From Chitinispirillaceae bacterium (GTDB lineage Bacteria; Fibrobacterota; Chitinivibrionia; Chitinivibrionales; Chitinispirillaceae), in the NCBI GenBank assembly GCA_016929415.1, contig JAFGIW010000045.1, positions 1 to 64,000 on the forward strand: 64,000 nucleotides of DNA. The letters are read 5' to 3'. The notes beneath the pieces were generated by a model, which was not told the origin of the DNA, made no database searches, and was given only the letters and a program-made list of their open reading frames with translations. How positions within the stretch are numbered: position 1 is the first letter of the stretch; each line of letters starts with the position of its first letter. Shown piece after piece: positions 48,231 to 57,435 of the stretch. Made by a program: the position numbers and the translations under genes.

Positions 48231-48292
48231 TGTACATTATTACAGAAGGATACATCATTGCAGAATCCATGTCTCTTTCTGGGGAATCCCAA

Positions 48293-51190
48293 ATGAAAAA
48301 TAGCAGGTTGGTAATCGAAACAACAACGAAAAAGAAGAAGGCGCTTGACTACGCGCTGAAGGACCGCGGGACGACTTTGACCGAGTGGTTCAATGACAAA
48401 GTGGCTGAAATAGCGGTTGAATATGAGGTGCAGGATTCGACCGCTGCAACCGAGCTGGAAACCTTGTCCGAGCTCGAAAGCAGCTCCGAGATACTGCGTA
48501 GACTGAAGGCCATAGACTGGGATTTCACGGATTCTGATACAACATTCCTTACGCACGGGATTCACCCATACCCGGCAAGATTCATTCCTCAGATTCCGAA
48601 CACCCTAATACGTATGCTGTCGCTCCGCGGAGAGACCGTATGGGACCCATTCGGAGGCTGTGGCACAACGGCCTTGGAGGCAATACGCCTCGGACGAAAT
48701 GCTCTAAGTACAGACCTGAACCCGATTGCCGCTTTGATTGGAAAGGCAAAGTGCACTACGATTTCTGCGGATGATTACGATGAGATTGAAAGGCTCGCGG
48801 ACAGGATAAGACTAATAGTCAGCTCACAAGAAGGACTAGACGAACTGCATGCCAACTCCGCGCAATATGAGGACTATATTCCGCGCATCCCAAATATCGA
48901 GAAGTGGTTTCATCACAATGCAGTAGCGGAGCTTTCCTATCTTCTGCATGCCTTCAGTGGAATCAAGAGTGAAGAGTTCAAGAACGTGGTCCGTGCGGCT
49001 CTTTCGAACATCATTGTAAAGGTTTCGTTCCAGGACAGTGAGACAAGGTATGTAAGCAAATCCCGGCAGGTCGAGAAAGGGGCTACCCTCAGACTATTTG
49101 CTGCCCAACTACTTGCAACAGCGATGAAGATTCGTAATCTTTCAAGCAGCCTTCGTTTCCGCCATGCATCCTTCGAGACCGTGGATCTTCGGAAGACAGA
49201 TAGCATAGGCACTGGTACATACGACCTTGTAGTAACGTCTCCACCATACCCGAACGCCACGGATTATCACCTTTACCACAGGTTCAGGCTATTCTGGCTC
49301 GGATTTGACCCCGCGAAAATGGCCTCGGCAGAAATTGGTAGCCACCTAAGACACCAGAAGCAAAACACAGGTATGGACGAATACCTTGATGAGATTGAGA
49401 GCAGTTTGCGGATAATCCATAAGGGGATTCGTCCGGGCAGAATTGCCGTGCTTGTTCTGGGTGACGGCGTCTTTCATGGGAAGACCTTTGATACAGCGGA
49501 CGCTGTGCGCAATCGGGCGGAGGGTGTAGGGTTTGAAGCGATTGGCATTGTACCAAGGAAAGTCCACTCGACCAAACGCTCATTTATAAATGCGGCACGC
49601 AGACTGAGAGAAGAGAAACTCCTGATTCTTCGGAAGCCCCGGGAAACCGTCCGATTCACATTGCTTAACCCTCCTTATCGGCTTTGGCCCTATGAAGATG
49701 TGCTCAGAAAAAAAGAACTCGGAAGGATGGTGCAAGATGCGGAAATCCGCCAAAACAACGGAACTACATCATTGGTCGCCGACACGCTAGACATAGAGAA
49801 TTTAAGACGGCTGACATTTACGCACGGGTACTGGGCCAGCGAATACACGCGAGAGTCTACTTGGCAGGCAGTACTTGAAAACGGCGATGCGTTCAAAAAC
49901 AATGGAAGGAAGAAAGATCCCAAATACGTTACTCACGGTATTCACGAGTATAAGGGGAAGTTCTATCCACAACTGGCAAAAGCGCTGTTCAACATTGGGG
50001 AAGCGAAGCTTGGGGGTACAGTGCTCGACCCGTTTTGCGGTAGTGGCACAGTTCTGCTTGAAGCCGTGCTGAACGGAATGCACGGATATGGCCTTGACTT
50101 GAATCCACTTGCTGTCAAGATTGCGCGTGCAAAGGCCGGAATTCTCTCTCTGGACCCGACTTTGGTCGACAAGGAGCTTTCTCGCATGATAGGGGAATGC
50201 CAGAAGCTCAAGCCGTCCAAGGACCACATGGTGGTATTCCTTGAAGAAATCGTGTCCGAGCTACATTCTTGGTTTCCGGAACCAGTTCTGGCGAAAATGG
50301 CACCAATACTTGAATACATTCGGCAGCTCGGGGAGCCCCTCCTCCAGGATTTCTTTGAAGTATGTCTTAGCAGCATCGTAAGACAATGCTCACAACAAGA
50401 ACCGAGAGATCTAAGAATCCGGAGAAGGAAGACGCCAATAGATGATGCTCCAGTGTTCGACCTGTATGTCCGAAAGCTAGTAGAGCAAAGAGAGAGACTT
50501 AGAAGATTCGCAAAAAGCCAATCCCGTTGTCCATTCAGTCTTGGACAAGCCATACCCATGCTCGGAGATTCTCGACACGATGTGGATTTGAGACGGGTTG
50601 GTCTTGAAGGCGAGGAGGTCGATTTAGTGGTCACCAGCCCCCCTTACGCCACAGCTCTACCATATATTGACACTGACCGCCTAAGTATGCTCCTGCTCTT
50701 CGGGATGAAATCTGTGGAACGAGCTGGAATTGAAAAAAGCCTAGTTGGTTCAAGAGAAATCGGCAAGCGGGAGAGGTTTGAGCTTGAAAAGATGTTCGAG
50801 GCGCAGGGGGAAAGGGGCCTTGTTTCCAAAGAGGCACAAAACACAATAGACAGAGTACTCAAGCTCAACAGAAAAGGGAATGCCGGATTTCGTAAGCAGA
50901 ACATGGCGGCTTTGCTCTACCGCTATTTCACAGACATGACCAAGGTAATGAAGAATCTGGATGCGGTCGTGAAGCGGGGCGGGTCACTGTTCTTTGTCAT
51001 CGGTGACAACAAGACGACTGCGGGAAAGGAACTCGTTTCCATTCGCAGCGGACAAGTGCTGCAGGAGACTGGGCGTTGGCTGGGCTGGAAAGTCGAGGAG
51101 GTTATCTCGATTACGGTAACGCAAGAGAACAGACTTCACAACAAGAACGGCATCACAGAAAACGAGATAATCTGGTTTCAAAAGCCATAG
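48293..51190 (+). CDS. DNA methyltransferase with two fused beta-class (probably N4-cytosine) MTase domains and an RHH-like N-terminus
   Basis: Two SAM motifs ('VWDPFGGCGTTALEAIRLGRNALSTDLNP', 'VLDPFCGSGTVLLEAVLNGMHGYGLDLNP') and two catalytic TSPPY motifs (49235-49249 and 50633-50647). N-terminus 'RLVIETTTKKKKALDYALKDRGTTLTEWFNDKVAEIA' resembles ribbon-helix-helix. Confidence 0.9.
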   Translation: MKNSRLVIETTTKKKKALDYALKDRGTTLTEWFNDKVAEIAVEYEVQDSTAATELETLSELESSSEILRRLKAIDWDFTDSDTTFLTHGIHPYPARFIPQIPNTLIRMLSLRGETVWDPFGGCGTTALEAIRLGRNALSTDLNPIAALIGKAKCTTISADDYDEIERLADRIRLIVSSQEGLDELHANSAQYEDYIPRIPNIEKWFHHNAVAELSYLLHAFSGIKSEEFKNVVRAALSNIIVKVSFQDSETRYVSKSRQVEKGATLRLFAAQLLATAMKIRNLSSSLRFRHASFETVDLRKTDSIGTGTYDLVVTSPPYPNATDYHLYHRFRLFWLGFDPAKMASAEIGSHLRHQKQNTGMDEYLDEIESSLRIIHKGIRPGRIAVLVLGDGVFHGKTFDTADAVRNRAEGVGFEAIGIVPRKVHSTKRSFINAARRLREEKLLILRKPRETVRFTLLNPPYRLWPYEDVLRKKELGRMVQDAEIRQNNGTTSLVADTLDIENLRRLTFTHGYWASEYTRESTWQAVLENGDAFKNNGRKKDPKYVTHGIHEYKGKFYPQLAKALFNIGEAKLGGTVLDPFCGSGTVLLEAVLNGMHGYGLDLNPLAVKIARAKAGILSLDPTLVDKELSRMIGECQKLKPSKDHMVVFLEEIVSELHSWFPEPVLAKMAPILEYIRQLGEPLLQDFFEVCLSSIVRQCSQQEPRDLRIRRRKTPIDDAPVFDLYVRKLVEQRERLRRFAKSQSRCPFSLGQAIPMLGDSRHDVDLRRVGLEGEEVDLVVTSPPYATALPYIDTDRLSMLLLFGMKSVERAGIEKSLVGSREIGKRERFELEKMFEAQGERGLVSKEAQNTIDRVLKLNRKGNAGFRKQNMAALLYRYFTDMTKVMKNLDAVVKRGGSLFFVIGDNKTTAGKELVSIRSGQVLQETGRWLGWKVEEVISITVTQENRLHNKNGITENEIIWFQKP

Positions 51191-52420
51191 TCAGAGCCAC
51201 CCGAATTTCCTTGGTTGCGCTTTTCCACCAGATGGCAGAGTCTGGTTGCAGACTGCGAGGTACTCGTCATATTCTTGGCTGCCCGGTGCGAATACATCTA
51301 TGTCATAGTCATATGACGCTGTTGAGTCTGGCTGCCGCATGACGAGGATAGAGTAATTTGGGGCGTTTCTGATAACATCTTGTGGTACTGTGATTCTGAT
51401 TTCGTGTTTGAGCGAGTAGTACACCGTATTCAATCCGAATGCACCATGCCCTGCACATACGTTTCCTGCGGAATCATACACACTAATATTCACCACTGGG
51501 TCTGGGGTGCGCTGAAAGTAAGGGGTGTTCTTGTCAAATTTAGGCTTTGTCCTTCCTTTGAAGGGGTAGCCAAAAAACTGAGGATTCTGGTTGACTGCTA
51601 TTTTACTGAGTAATATCTCTCCATTGTGATGAGGAAATACTTGTATCACAAGTGTCCGCGAGTAGCTTAATGTGGATTCTGCGGCCTTTGTGGTCTTGCG
51701 CTTTCCCTTCTTTGCCGCAGCCTTCGGCGTTGCCTTTTTCGCTGACTCTTCTTTCGGTATTGGGCTGGGCGGGATCAATTTGATATGAGGGAATTTCCCA
51801 AGAGGCTGCCACTCCGCCGTACGCGTCTTGCCATGGTTGGCCGTTTCACCTTGGCGGTTCTTTGTTTCGTCAGCCAATCGGCCCTTCTCTGATAATTCCA
51901 GAAGTGTTTCCGCGTTGAGGTAGAAAGAACACCTCTGTGCATCGTCCCAAATGGCCCTAATATCAGCGACCAGTCTTTCGTTTTCTGGGACACTGCCCTT
52001 TAGCTGCGTGAAGGTTTCGAAGTTAGTTTCCAACCCGCCTATGGTGAGGTTATTCGACCCTATAAATGCGTTGAAATCGTTTGCGCCGTCAAAGAGATAG
52101 ACCTTCGGATGGAACGTTATGTTCATTCTGCTCTCTGAACCTGCTATGCGGCATGTATCGAAATTCTCAAGTGCAAAACGAAGAGCCTGTTCACTTGTTC
52201 CCTTGGCATCTATCCCGATTATTGCCTCAATAGTCTTTCCCTTTCTTCGCCAATCTTGAAACGCCTTCTTCAATCGAACAAGCGGGCCCAGTTTCGCAAA
52301 GGCCACAATCATCCGCAGTGATTCGTAGGCATCTTGTGACAGACAGTCTGCGATTATACGCATCAAGCGAGACGTTCCTGTGGGTTGGTCCGTAGGTTTA
52401 AGAAATGAAATATGTGCCAT
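51191..52420 (-). CDS. PLD-family (HKD) restriction endonuclease-like protein
   Basis: 'FHPKVYLFDGANDFNAFIGSNNLTIGGL' (HxKx4D, motif at 52088-52111); K/A-rich linker (51671-51757); separate ~150-aa C-terminal domain. Convergent with, and 1 bp from, the MTase stop. Confidence 0.8.
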   Translation of the reverse strand: MAHISFLKPTDQPTGTSRLMRIIADCLSQDAYESLRMIVAFAKLGPLVRLKKAFQDWRRKGKTIEAIIGIDAKGTSEQALRFALENFDTCRIAGSESRMNITFHPKVYLFDGANDFNAFIGSNNLTIGGLETNFETFTQLKGSVPENERLVADIRAIWDDAQRCSFYLNAETLLELSEKGRLADETKNRQGETANHGKTRTAEWQPLGKFPHIKLIPPSPIPKEESAKKATPKAAAKKGKRKTTKAAESTLSYSRTLVIQVFPHHNGEILLSKIAVNQNPQFFGYPFKGRTKPKFDKNTPYFQRTPDPVVNISVYDSAGNVCAGHGAFGLNTVYYSLKHEIRITVPQDVIRNAPNYSILVMRQPDSTASYDYDIDVFAPGSQEYDEYLAVCNQTLPSGGKAQPRKFGWL

Positions 52421-52979
52421 TGCTCGAATTCCTTCAGTATGGGCGCCGGGTTTCCAACAAAATACAATACACCTTCAAATTTCTCTGAATTTTGTCATCC
52501 AGCCAGCAATTACCACCAACGTAAACATTTCCCTTATGCCCCTCACACATCCACCATCCCATAGGCACAATATCAGCCTGTTTTACCTACAAGCTGTACA
52601 TCAGAAGGGCTGTGTTTTCATACTATCTTCCTCCGGCCGTATCCTTTTTTCAAACAAATGTATGGTTTATCATCTTCGGCATTGTGTCTTATTCCAGTTT
52701 CTCCATGGGGATGAACAAGAATATTCCGGTAGTGGAAAAAGTCCGGTTGATTTTCAGAGAGGGTAAAGGGATTGCGAATTTCGATCACGGTGTTCCCGCC
52801 ATGGTTGATGGTGGAATAAGGGATGGTAATAATATAGCTCGGGAATGAGTCGGGAGCAATCAAACCAAGCCCCTTCCACCATAAGTGGGGGACCACTGAG
52901 CGGAGTAGCGGCGTCTTCGCCAACGGCGGGGATAGGGGCATGAAGTGTAAAAAAGCCCGTTTTTTTCCTCGACTAGAAG

Positions 52980-53138
52980 GCACTTCACGATCTCGAACCC
53001 GCGCACACGTGGATCATAGCCCCTGTCGATGCAACCTACCCGCTTTCACCGGATATCACTGTTACCTCATTAACCGGCATTCCCGACGAACCGTTATTCG
53101 GGGAATTGAAGGATCCCGCAGCACTACGGAGGCTGTAA
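52980..53138 (+). pseudogene. C-terminal protein remnant
   Basis: Open frame ALHDLEPAHTWIIAPVDATYPLSPDITVTSLTGIPDEPLFGELKDPAALRRL* directly after an in-frame TAG; protein-like, family not recognised, no start codon. Confidence 0.35.
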
Positions 53139-53202
53139 AATACAGCCGGATCAGCCGCGGAAGCTAACCCTACAGGGATTGCGCTCGCTGGTGGATTCAG
53201 GT

Positions 53203-54654
53203 TTAATCCATTCCTTTACGCTTCACACTCCAGTTGGAATGCTTGCAGAGGTGACAGTCGGCACCGTAGAACCACGAACGATACTCCTCATCACCCATAA
53301 GATGATAACGGAACCAGGCAATCGCGGCCTGAACCACATCGTGCGGATTGGTCTTATCTGACAGCATCATTTCAAATCCCCAGTTGCCGTGATCCGCGCT
53401 AAGACATTTACCAAAGAAAACCGGCACGCCGCTGGTTCCGTTGTAGGCGTCCGTAGGATGATCTTCACAACGCGCACCGCTGTACGTATCCTTGCCGCCG
53501 CATATGATGAAGGCCGGTCCTTTCTGATTTGGTGATCCGACCGCACCGCTTATGGATACCGATGTCTTGATAAGCGGGTTCTGGCCGGCTTCACTGGCGC
53601 CATAGCCACCCTGAGAATGACCCGACGCACCGATTTTGTCGGTATCGATTTTCTGATACAGAACATTTGACGAATTATTATTCTGTTTTACCACCCATTC
53701 CGCGACCTGGACCATCTTATTCCTGAACTGGTTTCCTGAATTCCCCCCATCCTGGACATTTCCGGCGGTGCTGGCGATAACCACAAAACCATGTGAGGCC
53801 ATCATGTTAAGTACAGTGGTGTAATTGGATGGACTCCCCCCGGCGCCATGACCCCAGGATATGACTGGATAAAGACAGCCGGTAACCATATCTTTAGGCC
53901 GATATAAAACCGCTCCCTCAACGTTTTCGGAAACAGTTTCGAACGGTCCCTTTTTGGATACATCCGTGGTTGCCCACTTTCCTCCGTTACATGGTCCATT
54001 ACTCTCTTTCTGTAATGTAATTTCCATGTTTTCAATCTGGTAACCGTTAATATCAACTGTTTTGGTGACGTACCCATCTTTCCTTACTTTCAGTTTATCC
54101 CCGTCCTGCTGTGCCTGTTTTGTCAGCAAGGTTCCATTTTTGCCGGAAGGAATGTTGCCGGAAAAATTGAGGTAGAATGCAGGTCCGATGGAGATTAATT
54201 TGCGATTGGTTGAAATATTTCCGATGGTTATAGACAGCATATAGAATCCGGGGCTGAGTACAGGAAGGGTGACATGATGAGTCTGTGCCGTCAGATTATT
54301 CATCGGGATATGCATAACTCTTTGTCCACCTCCATTATAGAGAGAAAACGCTCCTTTTTCCGCATAGCGTGAGAGGGTAAAATAGAGTGATGTTCCCCGG
54401 ATTCCCATCCGGACATCATTTTTTAAATGCAGATTGGAGGGAGCAAGGATGGCAGTGGTGGTGACGAGTTTGAATGCCCCATCAGCTTCGGTAGTGTCGA
54501 CCATTGTCGAATCACTCACCAGGCTTACTATTGCGCCCGCGAGCGGATCTTTGCCGTCAGTAACGGTTCCGGTAATTGAAATATCGGGTTTGGATGCGAA
54601 AAGGACCGTAGCTGCCAGTGCTACAATACTTAACCAATTATGTACAACCATCAC
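53203..54654 (-). CDS. Secreted alpha/beta hydrolase (PETase/cutinase/chlorophyllase-like) with N-terminal CarboxypepD-reg-like domain and internal sorting-like module
   Basis: 'DISITGTVTDGKDPLAGAIVSLV'; 'YPVISWGHGAGGSPSNYTTVLNMMASHGFVVIASTAGN'; 'IGASGHSQGGYGASEAG'; 'ADHGNWGFE'. Confidence 0.82.
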   Translation of the reverse strand: MMVVHNWLSIVALAATVLFASKPDISITGTVTDGKDPLAGAIVSLVSDSTMVDTTEADGAFKLVTTTAILAPSNLHLKNDVRMGIRGTSLYFTLSRYAEKGAFSLYNGGGQRVMHIPMNNLTAQTHHVTLPVLSPGFYMLSITIGNISTNRKLISIGPAFYLNFSGNIPSGKNGTLLTKQAQQDGDKLKVRKDGYVTKTVDINGYQIENMEITLQKESNGPCNGGKWATTDVSKKGPFETVSENVEGAVLYRPKDMVTGCLYPVISWGHGAGGSPSNYTTVLNMMASHGFVVIASTAGNVQDGGNSGNQFRNKMVQVAEWVVKQNNNSSNVLYQKIDTDKIGASGHSQGGYGASEAGQNPLIKTSVSISGAVGSPNQKGPAFIICGGKDTYSGARCEDHPTDAYNGTSGVPVFFGKCLSADHGNWGFEMMLSDKTNPHDVVQAAIAWFRYHLMGDEEYRSWFYGADCHLCKHSNWSVKRKGMD

Positions 54655-55806
54655 GATTCCCCCTTTTAATGAATTTAACAGTGGAGTTTTTGCCGAAATG
54701 ACTATATATCCATAATATAGTTAAGAACGAGGGGGTATATTGAAGCAGTACCATTCCGGTGGAAACAAGAGCTTCACCATGATAGAGGCGAATAAGCAGG
54801 GGCTGCGGTGCGACGGATGCGAGGTGCAGCGAAGAAACGGCTCCAACTTCACGGAGGCAGCGGCCGGAAAGGGAATAGAGTGCGACGCGGTCGTAGGGAA
54901 CCGCGGCGGAAATGAAGAGGATGGAGTGACAAAGTCTATAGCGGACGTAAAAAAACACGGGTGTTGAACCGGAATCGGTTTTGTTCCGCGTCATTTCAGT
55001 ATGAATATTGACTGAAGCTATGCTCCTGCACACTCGTGCTCCGGCGGTCAGGAAACCGCCGCCTACGAACAGGGTCGAGTCTGAAATTGCCAACGCGTTC
55101 ACGACGCCGTTGGTTCCCAGGCCAAGCCTGTTCCATGCGGTGCCGTCCCAGTAGAGCAGATGGTCTACCAATTTTCCGTTGACCAGAGCTCCGGTGCCGC
55201 CGCCGGCGAAAATCGTTCCATTATTGGCGCAGGCAAGCACGCAGGTATAGTAGAGTCCTGGTGATCCGAGCGATGTCCATTGGGTTCCGTTCCATTTTGT
55301 TACGTTGCGTCTGTCGCCCGCATAAATAGTGCCGTTTCTATCATATGCCAGGCATCTTACTACGTCGGGTGCTTGTCCGATCGCGCTCCAGTCGCTGCCG
55401 TCCCACTTTGCTATGTTCTTTACTTCTGCACCGCCCGCAGCGCTGAACACACCGCCGGCAAAAATATTCCCGAGCCGGTCACCGACAAGAGAGAATACCG
55501 TGTCCCTTGGATCGTACATTCCCGCCTTGAGCCGGCTCCAGGTAACACCGTCCTTGCGATATAGGCGGCCGAAGCATTGCCGGCCTGAGTGAAATCTCCG
55601 GCTATATATAACTGACCGTTATGAAAGAGGAGCGTGAAAATAGGGCCGTTCGTCCCTACTATGCCTCCGCTGTTCAGGACTTCCCAATCCTCATCCGTGC
55701 ATAATTGGCTTAAAGGAATAGAAGCCGCTGCAGCCGCACTGAAGTTTGACAGTGCGAAAGAAACAGGCACAATACAAAACCGGATTATTTGCCGGAAATC
55801 AGCCAT
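54638..55806 (-). pseudogene. Frameshifted exported repeat (galactose-oxidase/propeller-like) protein
   Basis: 55420..55806 gives signal peptide + 'FTLLFHNGQLYIAGDFTQAGNASAAYIA', then the pattern continues only in another frame ('KDGVTWSRLKAGMYDPRDTVFSLVGDRLGNIFAGGVFSAAGGAEVKNIAKWDGSDW...'). The break is near 55550-55562. Confidence 0.65.
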
Positions 55807-56005
55807 ACAACGGGTTCCTGCCTGGGGAAGGGACGAAACGACCGATTGCAGTTTTATTATATAAATCGAAACGATTTTATTCTTACTCCATGACTTTATT
55901 ATTTGAATTTCGATATTGGCATCATTGAGACAATTGTCATGCCGTTTCGCATGATTCGACTATCAAACACGGATCACGCCGAGGAACATCCCGCCCACTT
56001 CAGGC

Positions 56006-57070
56006 TCACTCTTTTACATGCATCTCAAATGTGATGATGGAAGAGTCGCTGGACGACACTTTCGCAGTGAATGCGTAGGAAACAATCGCTTTTTGGGAAA
56101 GAGCGGCTTTAAAAGGTTCAACGTTTCTTTCAGGAATGACGATTCTCAGTTTGTAATAGTCACCGTTATGTTCAAGGATTTTATCCAGGCGGCCCCCAAA
56201 GGAACCGGCGAGACCTGATATCATTCCGATCCTGTTCGATACCGCCGGCTGATGGTCGGATCCGTCAGTTCGTGATGAACGGTCTGACCCGTCATGCGAT
56301 GAGGTGCGTGAAGAACGGATGCCCGAACCCGCATTTCTGCCGCCGGTTCTCTGTACAACCCCGTTGTTTACGGGTTCGTAGAATATCGTTGTCTTGTCAA
56401 GGTCACCGATTTCGTCGTGAATCACTTCGTCTCGGATATCGGAGACATCGCTTCTGGCGACTGCGTGCGGAGAGGGGAGCGATGCGGCAGGGGGACGGTT
56501 CCTTTTCCCCGAAATCGTTTCGGACAGCCGGTATGGCGACGTGGGGGAAGGCCCCGTTTCCCGATGCAGTGCCGAAGCATCATTTTCCGCATGCCGTCTC
56601 ATCGAGGAACTTTTGTCAAGTTTTTTTGTGTAAGGTATGACAGCGGCATCAGGTTGCCGCTTTTCAGCATGAACGGTAAGGCTTTGTTCGGATTCGATAC
56701 GATTGGCGGAATGGTTGCCGCGCGCCCCTTCGGGCGCAACTCCGGAAATGGGGTGATCCCCATCTTTTTTCCACTGTCTTTCGTACAGGATATGATAGCG
56801 CTCAACGGAAAAAAAGATAATCATGACGATAGCGGAAAACTCAATCGGAAGTTTCAGGCGGTACGGCCGGAACAGCAGATTGAACAGCTTCCTGCTTATC
56901 AACATGCGATTACGCGCATTCGCAAAGAGCCTTGTCGAGGACAATGCCGCATCGATCTCCTTATCGGTGCCGGATGCGACAGGCCGCAACGAATGATCCC
57001 TGTCGGATAATCGATCATGGTCCTTTCCGGCAGGCGGCAATGATTTGCCCTTGAAACCGCGGTCACTCAT
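56006..57070 (-). CDS. Hypothetical single-TM protein
   Basis: Long ORF; 'KEIDAALSSTRLFANARNRMLISRKLFNLLFRPYRLKLPIEFSAIVMIIFFSVERY' resembles an anti-sigma-like juxtamembrane segment; C-terminal 'YYKLRIVIPERNVEPFKAALSQKAIVSYAFTAKVSSSDSSIITFEMHV'. Confidence 0.5.
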   Translation of the reverse strand: MSDRGFKGKSLPPAGKDHDRLSDRDHSLRPVASGTDKEIDAALSSTRLFANARNRMLISRKLFNLLFRPYRLKLPIEFSAIVMIIFFSVERYHILYERQWKKDGDHPISGVAPEGARGNHSANRIESEQSLTVHAEKRQPDAAVIPYTKKLDKSSSMRRHAENDASALHRETGPSPTSPYRLSETISGKRNRPPAASLPSPHAVARSDVSDIRDEVIHDEIGDLDKTTIFYEPVNNGVVQRTGGRNAGSGIRSSRTSSHDGSDRSSRTDGSDHQPAVSNRIGMISGLAGSFGGRLDKILEHNGDYYKLRIVIPERNVEPFKAALSQKAIVSYAFTAKVSSSDSSIITFEMHVKE

Positions 57071-57435
57071 ATACGGACATCCTCAACATGTATCGTGATG
57101 TAAAGTAAGTTGAAAAATAAGACCGTGAGCACGGCACATTAACCGTATCGCCTCTATTGCGGACGGCCCATAGAGTTTAAAATGGAACCCCCCACCCCGG
57201 ATGGCTGTTCCCCGCAACCGGCCGTAAGGTCATGGCATTCGTCCGACCCTTTGGAATTATATCATTTGGACAGGTGACGATACACTGTCTTGCCGTATGG
57301 TCGTAATTCAACAGTTTGATTTTAGATATGAAGAAAGGCGCCCATAATAGTAGTATTAATTTTATCGGCGGGAACCCATCACTAATGAGGAATCCAGGTT
57401 TAGTTTAAACCACATCAAATCCCAAGAGAGGCGTT

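Noticed and set aside
49802-50634. Minus-strand ORFs inside the methyltransferase
   Set aside because: Antisense shadows; the sense frame carries all MTase motifs.
52380-52983. Several short ORFs on both strands between the PLD nuclease and the remnant
   Set aside because: Mutually overlapping, no motifs or ribosome-binding sites; considered non-coding or decayed.
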